A stretch of 14,606 nt of DNA, taken from assembly GCA_902497215.1 (NCBI GenBank), contig CABVEH010000009.1, positions 1 through 14,606 on the forward strand, read 5' to 3'. The position numbers and the translations under genes were made by a program. Below are positions 1 through 7,473 of this stretch, one piece after another (positions within the stretch are counted from its first letter, which is position 1; each line of letters starts with the position of its first letter). The DNA is from an uncultured Eggerthellaceae bacterium (lineage in GTDB: Bacteria > Actinomycetota > Coriobacteriia > Coriobacteriales > Eggerthellaceae). Under the pieces are notes generated by a model that did not search any database, was not told where the DNA came from, and worked only from the letters and a program-made list of their open reading frames with translations.

Positions 1-17
1 CCGACCTCTTGTCACGC

Positions 18-49
18 AAAAAAGGCGGCCACGCTTGGGTGGCCGCCTT
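18..49 (-). terminator. Rho-independent terminator of the Mo-oxidoreductase operon
   Basis: Perfect 11-bp stem: 22-32 pairs with 39-49, with a 6-nt loop. Read on the minus strand, a run of six T (18-23) completes the structure. It lies about 50 bases past the anchor-gene stop and acts only in the minus direction, because the plus strand has no T tract after the stem. This closes the three-gene operon. Confidence 0.9.
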
Positions 50-57
50 GGGTGCGC

Positions 58-90
58 AGCGCGCCATTAGATGTGTTCTAATGGCGCGCT
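58..90. repeat. Perfect 13-bp inverted repeat (hairpin) before the terminator
   Basis: The arms AGCGCGCCATTAG (58-70) and CTAATGGCGCGCT (78-90) are perfectly complementary around a 7-nt loop. It lies between the anchor-gene stop at 102 and the terminator at 18-49. Neither strand has a T run after it, so it is not a canonical terminator. It could be a 3'-end stabilising hairpin or a protein-binding dyad. The sequence does not decide which. Confidence 0.6.
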
Positions 91-101
91 GGCAAGCGAT
101 G

Positions 102-1262
102 CTAATTTGCTGCGTCCTTCGAGATCTTGCCCATTGCCCAAAGTATCACCAGGGTGGCCACTATGGCCACTCCGAAGGGAAGCAGCCCGGCAAGCCACTC
201 CTGGCCTGCCGGCATGTAGCCGGTTCCCAGGGTGAAGGTGGAGTCCCAGTCGAGGTAGCGGCCCGTCGACACGGGGTATGGGCCGGTCACCGCGTCGGTT
301 CCCGAAAGCGTCAGGTACAGCGAAGGCGCGTTGTATGCCGGGTACAGCAGCATCAGGCGATGGGCGAAGATGCCCACGATGGCCAGGATGGCCGCGGCGA
401 TCCCGTACTTCGCGTCGCCTTTGCGGCCGACCGTGAACAGTATGACCATGGCCGCCGCAGGCAGCGCCAACTCGCACAGGTACAAAGGCCACATGTTCCC
501 GAGAACGGCAAGCACGCCGCCCGACGCGGGCGTTCCTTCCGTGGCCACCAGCACCAGGTCGCAAAGCGCCAGCGCCAGATGCACAGCTATAGCTATGGCG
601 CAGAGGCGTGCGAGCCACGCAACGGCGCTCGCTGGGCGCTTCTGCGCGCACGCGACCAGCAGCATCAGCGCGGCGCCGCTGACGAACGCCACCACCAGGA
701 AGTCCACCGGCATGATCGGGGTGGCCCACCAGCTATGGGCCGTCTGCGTGGAGAACAACAGCCCTTCCACGACCTGCAGCGCTATGGCGGCGACGCCGGC
801 GATGGCGACCCACGCCTTCACATGCGGCGAGTCGCGGGCGATCATGACGAGCTGGACGATGGACGCCACGATGAACACGGTCAGCGCTATCATGTCCCAC
901 GCCAACGGCGAGCGCAGGTTCAGTCCCACTATCATGGCCATTATGTTGCGGATGGCGCCCAGGTCGGCCAGGATGGCGACACCCGCCGCGCCCACGCAGG
1001 CAAGCCCGCACGCGGCCGCTATGCGGGCCACGGGCTTCAGCTCCTCGCCTCCGAAGAGGTAGGCTGCGCTGGCCACCAGCTGCGAGCCGGCGCCGAATCC
1101 CACCATGAACGCGAACAGGGCGATCATCAGGCCCCATAGGAATATGTTGGTCATGGACGAGCCGGCCAGAAGGCCTCCGGCAAGCTGCATGACCCAGCCA
1201 ACCAGGCCGAGCACCAGGGCGGCTATGCCGACCCCGGCCAGGATGCGCGTCGACTTCTCCAT
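102..1262 (-). CDS. NrfD/PsrC-like membrane anchor subunit of a Mo oxidoreductase
   Basis: The 386-aa protein is almost wholly hydrophobic, with about ten predicted membrane helices. Near residues 43-65, the sequence WGLMIALFAFMVGFGAGSQL, and around the fourth helix the sequence SPLAWD, are typical of NrfD/PsrC quinone-interacting subunits rather than of DmsC. In this family the protein anchors the Fe-S subunit to the membrane and passes electrons between it and (mena)quinone. The ATG at 1262 (MEKSTRIL) is chosen over an upstream in-frame ATG because it avoids a long overlap with the Fe-S subunit gene, leaves only a 2-base gap to it, and begins just before the first helix. It is the last gene of the operon, followed by a hairpin and a strong terminator. 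The family call is secure. The electron direction and substrate are unknown. Confidence 0.85.
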   Translation of the reverse strand: MEKSTRILAGVGIAALVLGLVGWVMQLAGGLLAGSSMTNIFLWGLMIALFAFMVGFGAGSQLVASAAYLFGGEELKPVARIAAACGLACVGAAGVAILADLGAIRNIMAMIVGLNLRSPLAWDMIALTVFIVASIVQLVMIARDSPHVKAWVAIAGVAAIALQVVEGLLFSTQTAHSWWATPIMPVDFLVVAFVSGAALMLLVACAQKRPASAVAWLARLCAIAIAVHLALALCDLVLVATEGTPASGGVLAVLGNMWPLYLCELALPAAAMVILFTVGRKGDAKYGIAAAILAIVGIFAHRLMLLYPAYNAPSLYLTLSGTDAVTGPYPVSTGRYLDWDSTFTLGTGYMPAGQEWLAGLLPFGVAIVATLVILWAMGKISKDAAN

Positions 1263-1264
1263 GG

Positions 1265-1984
1265 CTATTCCCCCTTCTCTTCGGCCGAATCGCCCAGCGG
1301 GTTCACCTGCGACACCTTGCGGGACGCCAGGTAGTGCACGTTGGGCTCGGTGCGGTACTCGTCGCCCAGGGTGAACGTCTCCTTGCCGTCCAGGTATTTG
1401 CTTATCTTGGAGTCGGGATCGTCCATGTCGCCGAAGATGCGCGCGTTGCCGGGGCACGCGCTGCAGCAGACGGGCTCGATTCCCTGCGACGTGTACTGCA
1501 CGCAGAACGTGCACTTCTCCATGACCCCTTCAGGCCGCCTGGGCGTGTAAACCAGATGGCCGTCCTGGCGGCATTCCTCGGGATAGCCGTACTCGTACAC
1601 GCTGCCGTCGGTGCCTGCCATCTCGGCCGGCTTCCCCCAGTTGAACTGGCGCACCCCGTAAGGGCAGGCGCTGGCGCACATGCGGCACCCGATGCAGCGG
1701 TCGTAGTCGATCAGCACGGTGCCGGTCTCGTGGTCGGTGTACGTGGCCTGGGTCGGGCATGCGGTCTCGCACGGTGCGTTGCTGCAGTGCTGGCAGCTTA
1801 TGGGCACGAACTCCATCCGCAGCTGGTCGTTGACGGGGACGGCCACATCGTATTCGGGCGTCCCGCTGGTGAACACGCGGTTCCACCACGTTCCCTGGGG
1901 CTGCGCGTTGAAGTCCTTGCATACGACGGCGCACGTGCGGCACCCGATGCACCGGCTGAGATCTATCGCCATTGCGTACTTCAT
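1265..1984 (-). CDS. Four-cluster ferredoxin-type Fe-S subunit (DmsB/PsrB/NrfC-like)
   Basis: The 239-aa electron-transfer subunit carries four cysteine groups, each able to hold a [4Fe-4S] cluster. They lie at about residues 12-22 (CIGCRTCAVVC), 64-76 (CQHCSNAPCETAC), 97-107 (CIGCRMCASAC) and 158-177 (CTFC with two later Cys). This is the standard four-cluster arrangement of DmsB, PsrB and NrfC. No signal peptide is seen, so the protein should leave the cell by hitch-hiking with the Tat-exported catalytic subunit. It starts 3 bases after the catalytic gene and ends 2 bases before the anchor gene, so it is surely co-transcribed and probably translationally coupled. It wires the Mo site to the NrfD anchor. 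The role is clear; the name of the enzyme complex is not. Confidence 0.93.
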   Translation of the reverse strand: MKYAMAIDLSRCIGCRTCAVVCKDFNAQPQGTWWNRVFTSGTPEYDVAVPVNDQLRMEFVPISCQHCSNAPCETACPTQATYTDHETGTVLIDYDRCIGCRMCASACPYGVRQFNWGKPAEMAGTDGSVYEYGYPEECRQDGHLVYTPRRPEGVMEKCTFCVQYTSQGIEPVCCSACPGNARIFGDMDDPDSKISKYLDGKETFTLGDEYRTEPNVHYLASRKVSQVNPLGDSAEEKGE

Positions 1985-1987
1985 GGT

Positions 1988-4690
1988 CTAGGCCTCCGTT
2001 CCGTACTCGACGGGGTTGGCCGCAGGCACCCCGTTGGCCGTGCTCTTGCCCGTGTCTTGCACCACTTCGGGCTTGCCGCCGTTGCATAGGCGCACGTTGC
2101 AGGCCGTCTCGTTCCAGGCCATGTTCGGCGACCACACGCTCACCATGTAGTACACCTCGTTGGTCGGGTTGATCCAGGGCCAGATCAGCGAGTTGTAGCT
2201 GGTCCCGTTGTCGTAGTGCGACCACCATCCCTGGTCGAAGATGCACTGGGTGGGATACACGCCCGGGTCTTCCACAAGCTGCCCCTGCACGGTGCCACGG
2301 CTGTTGTACACCTCCACCCAGTCACCGTTCTTCAGCCCGCGGTCGGCGGCGGTCTGGGGGTTCAGCCACACCTTCGGCGTGTTGTCCTGCAGCTCCAGCA
2401 TGAACGGGTTGTTCACGTAGGTTGCATGCACCCGGAAGGCGCTGTTGCGGGTGGTGTAGCCCAGCGGGTACAGTTCGCGAGCCGCCGGGTCGTCCTTGTA
2501 CTCGGTGTCCTCGAACGGCGGCTTGTAGCAGGGAAGCTGCTCGTCCAGGTCGAGGAAGACGTCCTCGTCGCGGTAGAACTCGATGCGCCCCGACCTCACG
2601 AACTTCGAAGTGGCTTCCAGCGGGTTCGGGCGCGACACGGTGGGGAAGGGGATGCGGTTGTTCACCTGCTCCCAGAACGGGATCTTCTTCTCGCCGGGGT
2701 TGGCGTGGGCCAGCTTGCCCGGCCCCTCGCGCAGCTCCTCCGGCGTCAGGTGGTCGATGGTGGGGCCGCCCTTCTCCAGCAGCAGCGCCAGCACCTCGTC
2801 GGACCGCTTCTCGGAATCCTCGGGGGCGAAGCGGGGCCACAGGTCGGCCTTGGCGGGATCTATCCTGTTGGCCAGCTCGGTGAGCACCCAGATCTCCTCG
2901 CGGGCCTCGCCGGGCGGGTCCACTATGCGTTGCTGCAGCTGCACGTACGGGTGCAGCGGGGTGGTGGTCAGCTCGGTCTTCTCGTACCAGCTGGCGCAGG
3001 GGAAGGCCACGGTCGACTCGGCCACCGTCAGCGTCTTCTGGAAGTCCATGCTCACCAGGCATTCCAGCTCGCCCGTCTTCAGCGCGTTGCGCAGCCAGCC
3101 GGCCACGTTGTGCTGCTCCAGCGGGTTGCCCCATCCCACCACCATGGCCTTGAAGCCGTCCTTGGGGTACTTGGCCGTCATCTGCGGGGTGGGCCCGTTC
3201 ACCCAGTAGTGGAACGGGCACGAGTTCTTTATCGCGCCGGGAGGCGACATCCAGCTTCCCGTGTTGAAGCGCGTCTTGTACTGCCCCACATAGGTGGATA
3301 TCCCGCCGCCCAGCTGGCCGACGTTGCCGGTGAGGCAGGCCACCAGCGCGCACGCGCGGCCCTTCAGGTCGCCGTGGTACCACTGCTGGGTGCCGCCGCC
3401 GAAGACGATGTGCATGGGCTTCACGGTGGCGGCCTCGCGGGCTATGCGTTCGATGTCGCCGGCGTCTATGCCGCAGATCTCCGACGCCGCCATGGGGGTG
3501 TAGTCCTCCAGGCGCTCGGTCAGAAGCTGGAAGCCGGTCTTCGCCTTGGCCACCGTTCCGTCCTTCAGCGGGACGTCGTAGGAGCCCAGAAGCGCGTAGG
3601 AGTTGTCGGGCAGTTCGAGCGGCGTGGTGGCAGCGAATGCCCCTGCCGCCTCGTCGTAGGCCACAAAGCTGGACCGGTAGTCGGGGATTCCCGGCACTGC
3701 CGCAAGCCCGGCCACCTCGTCGGCCAGAATGCGCTTGCCGGTCGCGGTGTTTATCAGCAGGGGCGAGTCGGTGTAGGTCTGCATGAAGTGCTTGTCGTAC
3801 AGGTCCTCGTCTATGATGACCTTCGCCATGGCCAGCGCGAACGCGCCGTCGGAGTCGGGGGCGATGCGCACCCACTCGTCGGCCTTCTCGGCCGATGCCG
3901 AGTAGTTGGGGTCGAAGTAGATGACCTTGCCGCCGGCTTCCTGGGAATAGGTGAGGAAGTGCGCGTCGGGGATGCGGGTGACCATTATGTTCGAACCGAA
4001 GACGAGCGTCAGCTTCGAGTCCTCCCAGCAGTAGGATTCCAGCTCCTCGCTCTGGCAGCCGAAGGTCTCGGGCCAGAACATTGGCAGGTCGCCGTTCAGC
4101 TCGTAGCCGCCGATGATGGACCATCCGAACGTGTTGGCTATGCGCACCAGTGCACCCTTCTGGATGTGGCCGGTGCCCTGCACCTGGTAGATCACCCCGA
4201 TGGAGTCGGGGCCGTACTTCTCGGCGATCTCTCGCAGCTTGCCCGCCGCCGCGTCGAGCGCGGTGTCCCAGTCGGTTTCCACCTGGTTGCCGTCGTCGTC
4301 GCGCACCAGCGGCTTGGTCAGGCGGTCGGGCCCATGAAGCATGGCGTTGATGGAAAGCCCCTTCAGGCACCCGCGCGGGTTGTAATGCTCGTACGGGTAG
4401 TCGGACGCCTGGCGGATCATGCGCACCTTGCCGTCCTTTATGGACGCCTCCATGCCGCATGCGCCCGTGCAGTTGGGCGAGCACGTGGTGCGCACCCAGA
4501 TGCCGTCCTCGGTGCCCTCGGCCTTTTCGGCCAACGCCTGCGCGGCGTCCGGGAAGGCCGTCAGGCCGGCCCCTATGGCGGCCGCCACGAAGGCCCTGCG
4601 GCTGATGTCCGGCCCGCGTGCGCCTTGCGCTGCCTCAATGGCAGGCGTTTCGGGCAAGCATTCCCTTGTGGCTTTTTCGAAGTCCTTCAT
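1988..4690 (-). CDS. Tat-exported molybdopterin oxidoreductase, catalytic subunit (DMSO reductase superfamily)
   Basis: The 900-aa bis-MGD enzyme has a twin-arginine signal (SRRAFV, residues 30-35, then a hydrophobic stretch to about 52) after an unusually long 29-residue n-region. An N-terminal [4Fe-4S] site is formed by C70, C74, C78 and C108 (CSPNCTGAC, then GCLKG). At 200-211 the sequence GDLPMFWPETFG aligns with the NarG stretch that carries the molybdenum-ligating Asp, so D201 is the likely Mo ligand. FGSNIMVTRIPDAH (231-244) also matches the NarG/type II group. The C-terminal third has the usual dinucleotide-binding domain. A good Shine-Dalgarno (AGGAGGG) precedes the ATG. It is the first gene of the operon, and no TorD-like chaperone gene lies in the window. 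The substrate cannot be read from sequence: S- or N-oxide, oxyanion or an organic compound are all possible. Confidence 0.9.
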   Translation of the reverse strand: MKDFEKATRECLPETPAIEAAQGARGPDISRRAFVAAAIGAGLTAFPDAAQALAEKAEGTEDGIWVRTTCSPNCTGACGMEASIKDGKVRMIRQASDYPYEHYNPRGCLKGLSINAMLHGPDRLTKPLVRDDDGNQVETDWDTALDAAAGKLREIAEKYGPDSIGVIYQVQGTGHIQKGALVRIANTFGWSIIGGYELNGDLPMFWPETFGCQSEELESYCWEDSKLTLVFGSNIMVTRIPDAHFLTYSQEAGGKVIYFDPNYSASAEKADEWVRIAPDSDGAFALAMAKVIIDEDLYDKHFMQTYTDSPLLINTATGKRILADEVAGLAAVPGIPDYRSSFVAYDEAAGAFAATTPLELPDNSYALLGSYDVPLKDGTVAKAKTGFQLLTERLEDYTPMAASEICGIDAGDIERIAREAATVKPMHIVFGGGTQQWYHGDLKGRACALVACLTGNVGQLGGGISTYVGQYKTRFNTGSWMSPPGAIKNSCPFHYWVNGPTPQMTAKYPKDGFKAMVVGWGNPLEQHNVAGWLRNALKTGELECLVSMDFQKTLTVAESTVAFPCASWYEKTELTTTPLHPYVQLQQRIVDPPGEAREEIWVLTELANRIDPAKADLWPRFAPEDSEKRSDEVLALLLEKGGPTIDHLTPEELREGPGKLAHANPGEKKIPFWEQVNNRIPFPTVSRPNPLEATSKFVRSGRIEFYRDEDVFLDLDEQLPCYKPPFEDTEYKDDPAARELYPLGYTTRNSAFRVHATYVNNPFMLELQDNTPKVWLNPQTAADRGLKNGDWVEVYNSRGTVQGQLVEDPGVYPTQCIFDQGWWSHYDNGTSYNSLIWPWINPTNEVYYMVSVWSPNMAWNETACNVRLCNGGKPEVVQDTGKSTANGVPAANPVEYGTEA

Positions 4691-4716
4691 ACACCCTCCT
4701 CTTCCAAGCCTTGAAT

Positions 4717-4739
4717 CCGACGCATTGTTCAGGCGTCGG
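4717..4739 (-). promoter_or_regulatory. Leader hairpin upstream of the Mo-oxidoreductase gene
   Basis: A perfect 7-bp stem, CCGACGC (4717-4723) with GCGTCGG (4733-4739), encloses a 9-nt loop 27 bases upstream of the start codon. It would lie in the transcribed leader if the -10 box near 4776 is right. It could be an operator dyad or an RNA hairpin. No T run follows it, so it is not a terminator. Confidence 0.4.
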
Positions 4740-4773
4740 TCATCGCGGCGAAAGGACGCGGCTCGTTTCCCGC

Positions 4774-4847
4774 ATCATATATAAGAGGGTGGGAGCGGCG
4801 GTTCATGCCACCGCAAGGTTACCGGGGCTTTCTAATACAGTTACCGG
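4774..4847 (-). promoter_or_regulatory. Candidate activator-dependent promoter with a 9-bp direct repeat
   Basis: On the minus strand, TATGAT (4774-4779) is a reasonable -10 box, but no recognisable -35 box lies 16-18 bp upstream, which suggests that an activator is needed. Further upstream, GTTACCGGG (plus-strand reading) occurs at 4818-4826 and again at 4840-4848 region (4840-4847 plus one base), exactly 22 bp apart, or two helical turns. If transcription starts near 4767, the repeats centre near -55 and -77, a usual place for an activator dimer. The box assignment is inference; the repeat is plain in the sequence. Confidence 0.4.
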
Positions 4848-4885
4848 GTTGAAAGAAGGCGTGAAAGCGAACGCCCCGTCACGTG

Positions 4886-5770
4886 CTACCAGCTGAGCAG
4901 CTCGTATCCGTCGTCGGTGACGACCACCTGGACCTCCCACTGCGCGGTGGGAAGCCCGTCCTTGGTGCGCACGGTCCATCCGTTGGGGTCGGACATGTCG
5001 ATCCGCGCCTTGCCCATGTTGATCATGGGCTCGATGGTGAAGCAAAGCCCGGGCACCAGCAGCATCCCGGTGCCAGGGCGCGTGACGAAGCTGACGAACG
5101 GCTCCTCGTGGAACTCGAGGCCTATGCCATGGCCGCCGAACTCGCGCACGACGGTGTAGCCGTGCTCCTTCGCATAGGCGTTGACGGCCGCGCCTATGTC
5201 GCCCATGTGGCCCCAAGGCTTCAGGGCGTCAAGCCCCACCTGCACGGCCTCCTTGGTCACGCGCACCAGGTCTGCCTTCTCGGGCGACACGTCGCCGATG
5301 CAGAACATGCGCGACGAGTCCGAGAAGTAGCCGTCCTTTATGGTGGAGCAGTCGATGTTGACGATGTCTCCGTCCTTCAGTACCTCGTCTTCGGACGGGA
5401 TGCCGTGGCAGACCACCTCGTTTGCCGAGGTGCACACGCTGTTCGGGTAGCCCTCGAAGTCGAGCGGGGCGGGGATCGCGTCATGTTCGACGGTGTAGTC
5501 GTACACCCACCTGTCGATCTGCTCGGTGCTGACGCCCGCGCCTATGCGCTCGGCGACGAAGTCGAGCACGCCCACGTTCACCTCGGCGCTGCGCTTGATG
5601 CCTTCGATGTCCTCGGGAGTCTTCAGCAGCGCCCGCGGCGGGACGTTCTCCCCCTGCTCGGCCAGCCGTTGAAGGCGATCGTCGAACTCCATGTGGCATT
5701 TCTTGTACTTCGCGCCGCTCCCGCACCAGCAGGCGTCGTTGCGTCCCAGTTCTATGTCTCCGTCGTACAT
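4886..5770 (-). CDS. map: Methionine aminopeptidase, type I, with N-terminal SEC-C zinc motif
   Basis: The 294-aa enzyme removes the initiator methionine from nascent proteins in the cytoplasm. All expected metal and catalytic positions are present: H122 (VCHGIP), D140 (NID), D151 (FSD), H214 and H221 (GHGIGLEFHEEP), E247 (FTIEP) and E279 (AQWE). Residues 10-26 form a SEC-C motif (C14, C16, then C25-H26 in KYKKCH). That motif binds zinc and is thought to help docking, and it is known in a subset of bacterial MetAPs. The gene is 76 bases downstream of the repeat-rich membrane protein on the same strand and may be read through from it. No convincing terminator separates it from the Mo operon 195 bases downstream. 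A purine-rich AAGGGAAG upstream serves as ribosome-binding site. Annotation is secure. Confidence 0.95.
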   Translation of the reverse strand: MYDGDIELGRNDACWCGSGAKYKKCHMEFDDRLQRLAEQGENVPPRALLKTPEDIEGIKRSAEVNVGVLDFVAERIGAGVSTEQIDRWVYDYTVEHDAIPAPLDFEGYPNSVCTSANEVVCHGIPSEDEVLKDGDIVNIDCSTIKDGYFSDSSRMFCIGDVSPEKADLVRVTKEAVQVGLDALKPWGHMGDIGAAVNAYAKEHGYTVVREFGGHGIGLEFHEEPFVSFVTRPGTGMLLVPGLCFTIEPMINMGKARIDMSDPNGWTVRTKDGLPTAQWEVQVVVTDDGYELLSW

Positions 5771-5846
5771 GGCTTCCCTTGCTTTCCTTGCAATGCCTTC
5801 AAGGCCGCGGCGCAGGGCCGGCGGCGTTCAGCGGGCGCGGTTGCGC

Positions 5847-7304
5847 CTAGCTGTAGTTGGTGTTGATGAAGAGCGGGGCGTTCGATACGGCGCCCCTGTA
5901 CGATATCTCGCCGATGATGACCACGTGCTGGCCGTTGTGGTAGCTGCCTGCGCTCGCGCCCAGCTCGAAGTAGTCGGTCACGTACGTCCTGCCGTCCAGC
6001 ACCACCCTGTAACGCGCGTCGGTCTTCAGCAGTATGGCGCCGGAGTTATCGAAGTGTATGGTTCCGGGGACCTCGACCAAGTCGCCGGTGAAGCACACCA
6101 GCCCCATGGTGGCGCCGTCGCCGGTGTTGCCCGAGTTCCCGGAATTCGTGCCGCCCGATGAGTCGTTGGACGGCGGGACGGGCTCGGGGGTTACGGTTTC
6201 GGCGGGAGGGTTGTCGCCGGACGCGGGGGGCTCTTCGGCCGCAGGCACCTCGACGTCGCCGGAAAGGGAAGTGATCTTGACGTTCCATCCGTCCGTGTCG
6301 CTCCAGGTGATGTCGGCGTTCGCCGTGCACGTCTTGGTGGAGTCGCCCTCGGTCTTCGTCGTGGTGAACACGGCGGTTCCGCCCTTCGCGGTCAGGTTGG
6401 ACGTGGCGGTGGTCTGGCCGCCCACGTACATTTCGGCCACCTTGGCGTCGTACGTCTTCAGTATGTTCAGGAAGTTCTCGGTGATGGCGTCGATGTCGGC
6501 CGGGCCTTCGGGCTTTGCCGAGACGGAGCCTTGGCGGACGCTTCCGGCCTTCCATTCCTTGGCCTGCTTGTCGTAGTCCATGCGCATGGTCAGCGGCTGC
6601 GTGACCGAAAGCGAGTCGTTCTCGTAGGAGGCTTCCGCCGTGGCCTCGCAATAGGCCTCGGTGGTTCCGTTCGACTTGCTGTACTGCACCTCGCCAGCCT
6701 TGTAGCCCGTTATTTCCCCGAGGTCGAGGCCGCTGTCGTCGACGTAGGCGAAGGTGGAGAGGTCGGGCTCGGGGATCGTGGCGTCGTCGAAGGCCTCCTC
6801 GACGGCCGCAGTCGACGGCCGGTCGACCTGCAGCTGTTCCTCGAAGAGCCCGAACGGCTTGAATATCACCAGCACGAGGGTTGCCGCGAGCAGCAGGATG
6901 GCTACGATGGCCGCGATGACCCCTACGCGCAGAAGGTTGCTATGGCCGCCTTGCTGGCGCTGCGTCGGCGTGCGTGAGCCTGTCACCTGCCCGACGGGCT
7001 GCGCGGGCATCATGGGAAGCTGGGCCGTGGGCTGCACCACCTGATAGGGCTGCTGGGGAACCTGCACCGGTGGGATCTGGCCCGAGTTGTACGGTTGCGT
7101 GACTGCAGGAATCTGCCCCGACTGGGAAGGACCCGGTACGGGACCGATTTGACCTGATTGGGAAGGGGAGGGCATCGGGATGCGCCCCGACTGGGAAGGG
7201 TTTCGAGCCCCAGAGGGGCCTCCTTGCCTGTAAGGGGCAGCCGGCTGTCCCTGACGAGGTGGCTGTTGGTTCGGAGCCGATGTGTTTTGCGGACCGTAAG
7301 GCAT
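5847..7304 (-). CDS. Single-pass membrane protein with Pro/Gln-rich PSQSGQI repeats; function unknown
   Basis: I do not recognise this 485-aa protein as a named family. Residues 1-123 are hydrophilic, rich in Pro, Gln and Ser, with four spaced copies of PSQSGQI or variants (36-42, 47-53, 59-65, 71-77). A single membrane helix follows at about 125-148. The remaining ~335 residues should lie outside the cell: an acidic mixed region to about 340, a Pro/Ser/Gly/Asn-rich linker (about 345-399), and a compact C-terminal domain (about 400-485) with alternating hydrophobic residues that might be a small beta-barrel/OB-like fold (low certainty). The basic residue before the helix fits an inside N-terminus. 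No Shine-Dalgarno precedes the ATG at 7304, so the start is less sure. It is divergent from a flippase gene, so a cell-envelope role is plausible but not shown. Confidence 0.75.
   Translation of the reverse strand: MPYGPQNTSAPNQQPPRQGQPAAPYRQGGPSGARNPSQSGRIPMPSPSQSGQIGPVPGPSQSGQIPAVTQPYNSGQIPPVQVPQQPYQVVQPTAQLPMMPAQPVGQVTGSRTPTQRQQGGHSNLLRVGVIAAIVAILLLAATLVLVIFKPFGLFEEQLQVDRPSTAAVEEAFDDATIPEPDLSTFAYVDDSGLDLGEITGYKAGEVQYSKSNGTTEAYCEATAEASYENDSLSVTQPLTMRMDYDKQAKEWKAGSVRQGSVSAKPEGPADIDAITENFLNILKTYDAKVAEMYVGGQTTATSNLTAKGGTAVFTTTKTEGDSTKTCTANADITWSDTDGWNVKITSLSGDVEVPAAEEPPASGDNPPAETVTPEPVPPSNDSSGGTNSGNSGNTGDGATMGLVCFTGDLVEVPGTIHFDNSGAILLKTDARYRVVLDGRTYVTDYFELGASAGSYHNGQHVVIIGEISYRGAVSNAPLFINTNYS
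7074..7199 (-). repeat. In-gene tandem repeat encoding PSQSGQI units
   Basis: Four imperfect units of 11-12 codons share the coding core for PSQSG-[QR]-I; the last reads PYNSGQI. They sit in the predicted cytoplasmic N-terminal region of the 485-aa membrane protein. At DNA level the phrase CGACTGGGAAGG (plus strand) recurs with slight change. Such a stretch can expand or contract by slippage or recombination. Confidence 0.7.
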
Positions 7305-7473
7305 GGTTTCTGGTGTTTGAAGTCAGCAGAAAGAGGGGAGAGCTACCTCCCTCGTTCCCAGCACAACCGCTCCGTTCTCTTGCGTGTTACTATTACTTTT
7401 CTGTTGCATTTACAATTCGCAGCAAGACATGCAGTTCTCCAAATTATAGTATGAAACACACAAAAAAGACACC
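7305..7473. promoter_or_regulatory. AT-rich divergent intergenic region with overlapping -10 boxes
   Basis: This 169-base gap separates divergent genes and is much richer in A+T than the surroundings from about 7375 to 7470. AAATTATAGTATG (7441-7453) contains a minus-strand TATAAT (7443-7448) and a plus-strand TATAGT (7445-7450) over the same bases, so the two promoters may compete. No good -35 box is seen for either. The minus leader would be about 130 bases and includes a small 5-bp hairpin (GGGAG/CTCCC). Neither downstream gene has a clear ribosome-binding site. Confidence 0.45.

Noticed and set aside
102..1514. Longer 470-aa version of the anchor protein starting at 1514
   Set aside because: The extra 84 residues overlap the Fe-S subunit gene in another frame and are Arg-rich shadow sequence. 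The ATG at 1262 starts right before the first membrane helix.
2216..4714. Very long plus-strand open frame (832 codons) opposite the Mo catalytic gene
   Set aside because: High-GC coding DNA often leaves antisense frames open. The product is low-complexity, rich in Arg, Gly, Val and His with no motif, while the minus strand encodes an obvious conserved enzyme.
4858..4875. Small hairpin (GGCGT/ACGCC) after map with a T-rich minus-strand tail
   Set aside because: A 5-bp stem with an 8-nt loop and an interrupted T tract is too weak to call a terminator. Read-through from map into the Mo operon remains possible.
5837..5850. GGCGC/GCGCC hairpin at the stop codon of the 485-aa protein gene
   Set aside because: A 5-bp GC stem without a T tract in very GC-rich DNA is likely by chance.
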